This document shows positions 23,351-23,448 of a stretch of 23,448 nt of DNA, one piece after another. Where the stretch lies: positions 1 through 23,448 of the forward strand of contig FR893233.1 of the NCBI GenBank assembly GCA_000436035.1, written 5' to 3'. Under the pieces are notes generated by a model. That model saw only the letters and a list, made by a program, of their open reading frames with translations, had not been told where the DNA came from and ran no database searches. The translations under genes were made by a program, and so were the position numbers. The DNA comes from Prevotella sp. CAG:732 (GTDB lineage Bacteria; Bacteroidota; Bacteroidia; Bacteroidales; Bacteroidaceae). Positions within the stretch are counted from its first letter, which is position 1. Each line of letters starts with the position of its first letter.

Positions 23351-23392
23351 AAGAGTGCTAGATTTCGTGAGAAGTCTGGCACTCTTCTTTTT
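23351..23392 (+). terminator. Intrinsic terminator of the short transcript
   Basis: A 16-bp stem (23351-23366 with 23371-23386, two G.T wobbles) closes on a GTGA (GNRA-type) tetraloop and is followed by CTTTTTTT. The TTCGTGAGAA apex resembles the CTCGTGATGAG apex of the two terminators at 15740 and 19353. Nothing further was recognised in 23393-23448. Confidence 0.9.
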
Positions 23393-23448
23393 TATCCTTA
23401 CTTCATAATCCACCCTCTTCATGGCTCACCCGATAAATTAGGGGGAAA

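Larger units (their letters stand above)
23055..23392 (+). ncRNA. Compact transcript: UUAGGUU-repeat leader, 36-codon ORF, terminator
   Basis: The unit runs from a consensus promoter to a strong terminator in about 340 nt. Bases 23065-23144 contain no C at all and carry five TTAGGTT copies (23074, 23082, 23104, 23116, 23136) and two AGATTGTTAGTT copies (23090-23101, 23125-23136). Such an RNA stretch would stay largely unfolded. Two copies of ATTAGAAAAGGTAA (23150-23163, 23212-23225) come next. After them lies a region able to fold (GCCTG...CAGGC enclosing AGCAG...CTGCT, 23257-23286) that overlaps the short ORF. It could be a small RNA, a small-protein mRNA or an attenuator leader for a gene beyond the window. 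I did not recognise a known RNA family. Confidence 0.55.

Overview
The window looks like a Bacteroidales chromosome, most likely Prevotella/Segatella-type. The evidence is SusC/SusD outer-membrane genes, an ECF sigma factor with a FecR-type anti-sigma factor, DUF4369-TlpA thioredoxins, few strong Shine-Dalgarno sequences, and repeated use of the Bacteroidetes promoter form (TTTG or TTG, about 19-22 nt, then TAnnTTTG). No tRNA, rRNA, IS element or CRISPR array was seen.

Layout. 1-521: 3' end of an efflux periplasmic adaptor gene. 521-641: a nested palindromic element lying between the convergent adaptor gene and cysS (745-2235, minus). 2412-3536 (minus): an archaeal-type ATPase with its own promoter. 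3537-4007: intergenic space with two palindromes, an orphan promoter and a possible gene remnant. 4008-5513: an acetyl-CoA hydrolase/CoA-transferase. 5539-6120 (minus): the ECF sigma factor. 6306-15707 (plus): a tight operon of fecR, an exported ThuA-like/DsbD-alpha-like protein, SusC with an STN signalling domain, SusD, and an exported DUF4369-TlpA thioredoxin. 15840-17810 (minus): a second ThuA-like/DsbD-alpha-like paralogue, converging on the operon across a shared two-way terminator. 18035-19348: a second ATPase, this one with a nuclease-like tail. 19395-21665 (minus): a translationally coupled operon of a U32 protein, SufE and a TrmH/SpoU RNA methyltransferase. 21873-22940: a papain-like lipoprotein peptidase. 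23019-23395: a compact promoter-to-terminator unit with UUAGGUU repeats, a C-free leader and a 36-codon ORF.

How the genes work together. The most interesting part is 5539-17810. The STN domain of the SusC, the FecR protein and the divergent sigma factor form a classic outer-membrane-to-sigma signalling route. The cargo genes have a thiol-redox theme: two exported proteins ending in a DsbD-alpha-like domain with its cysteine pair, and a CxxC thioredoxin. Upstream of both fecR and the distal paralogue I find the same unusual promoter-like element, TTGTA-N14-TTTGCGTGT, about 45-50 nt before each start codon. I infer that both units belong to one ECF regulon that couples uptake of an unknown ligand to thiol-disulfide chemistry in the periplasm. 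The ligand and the reaction cannot be read from the sequence.
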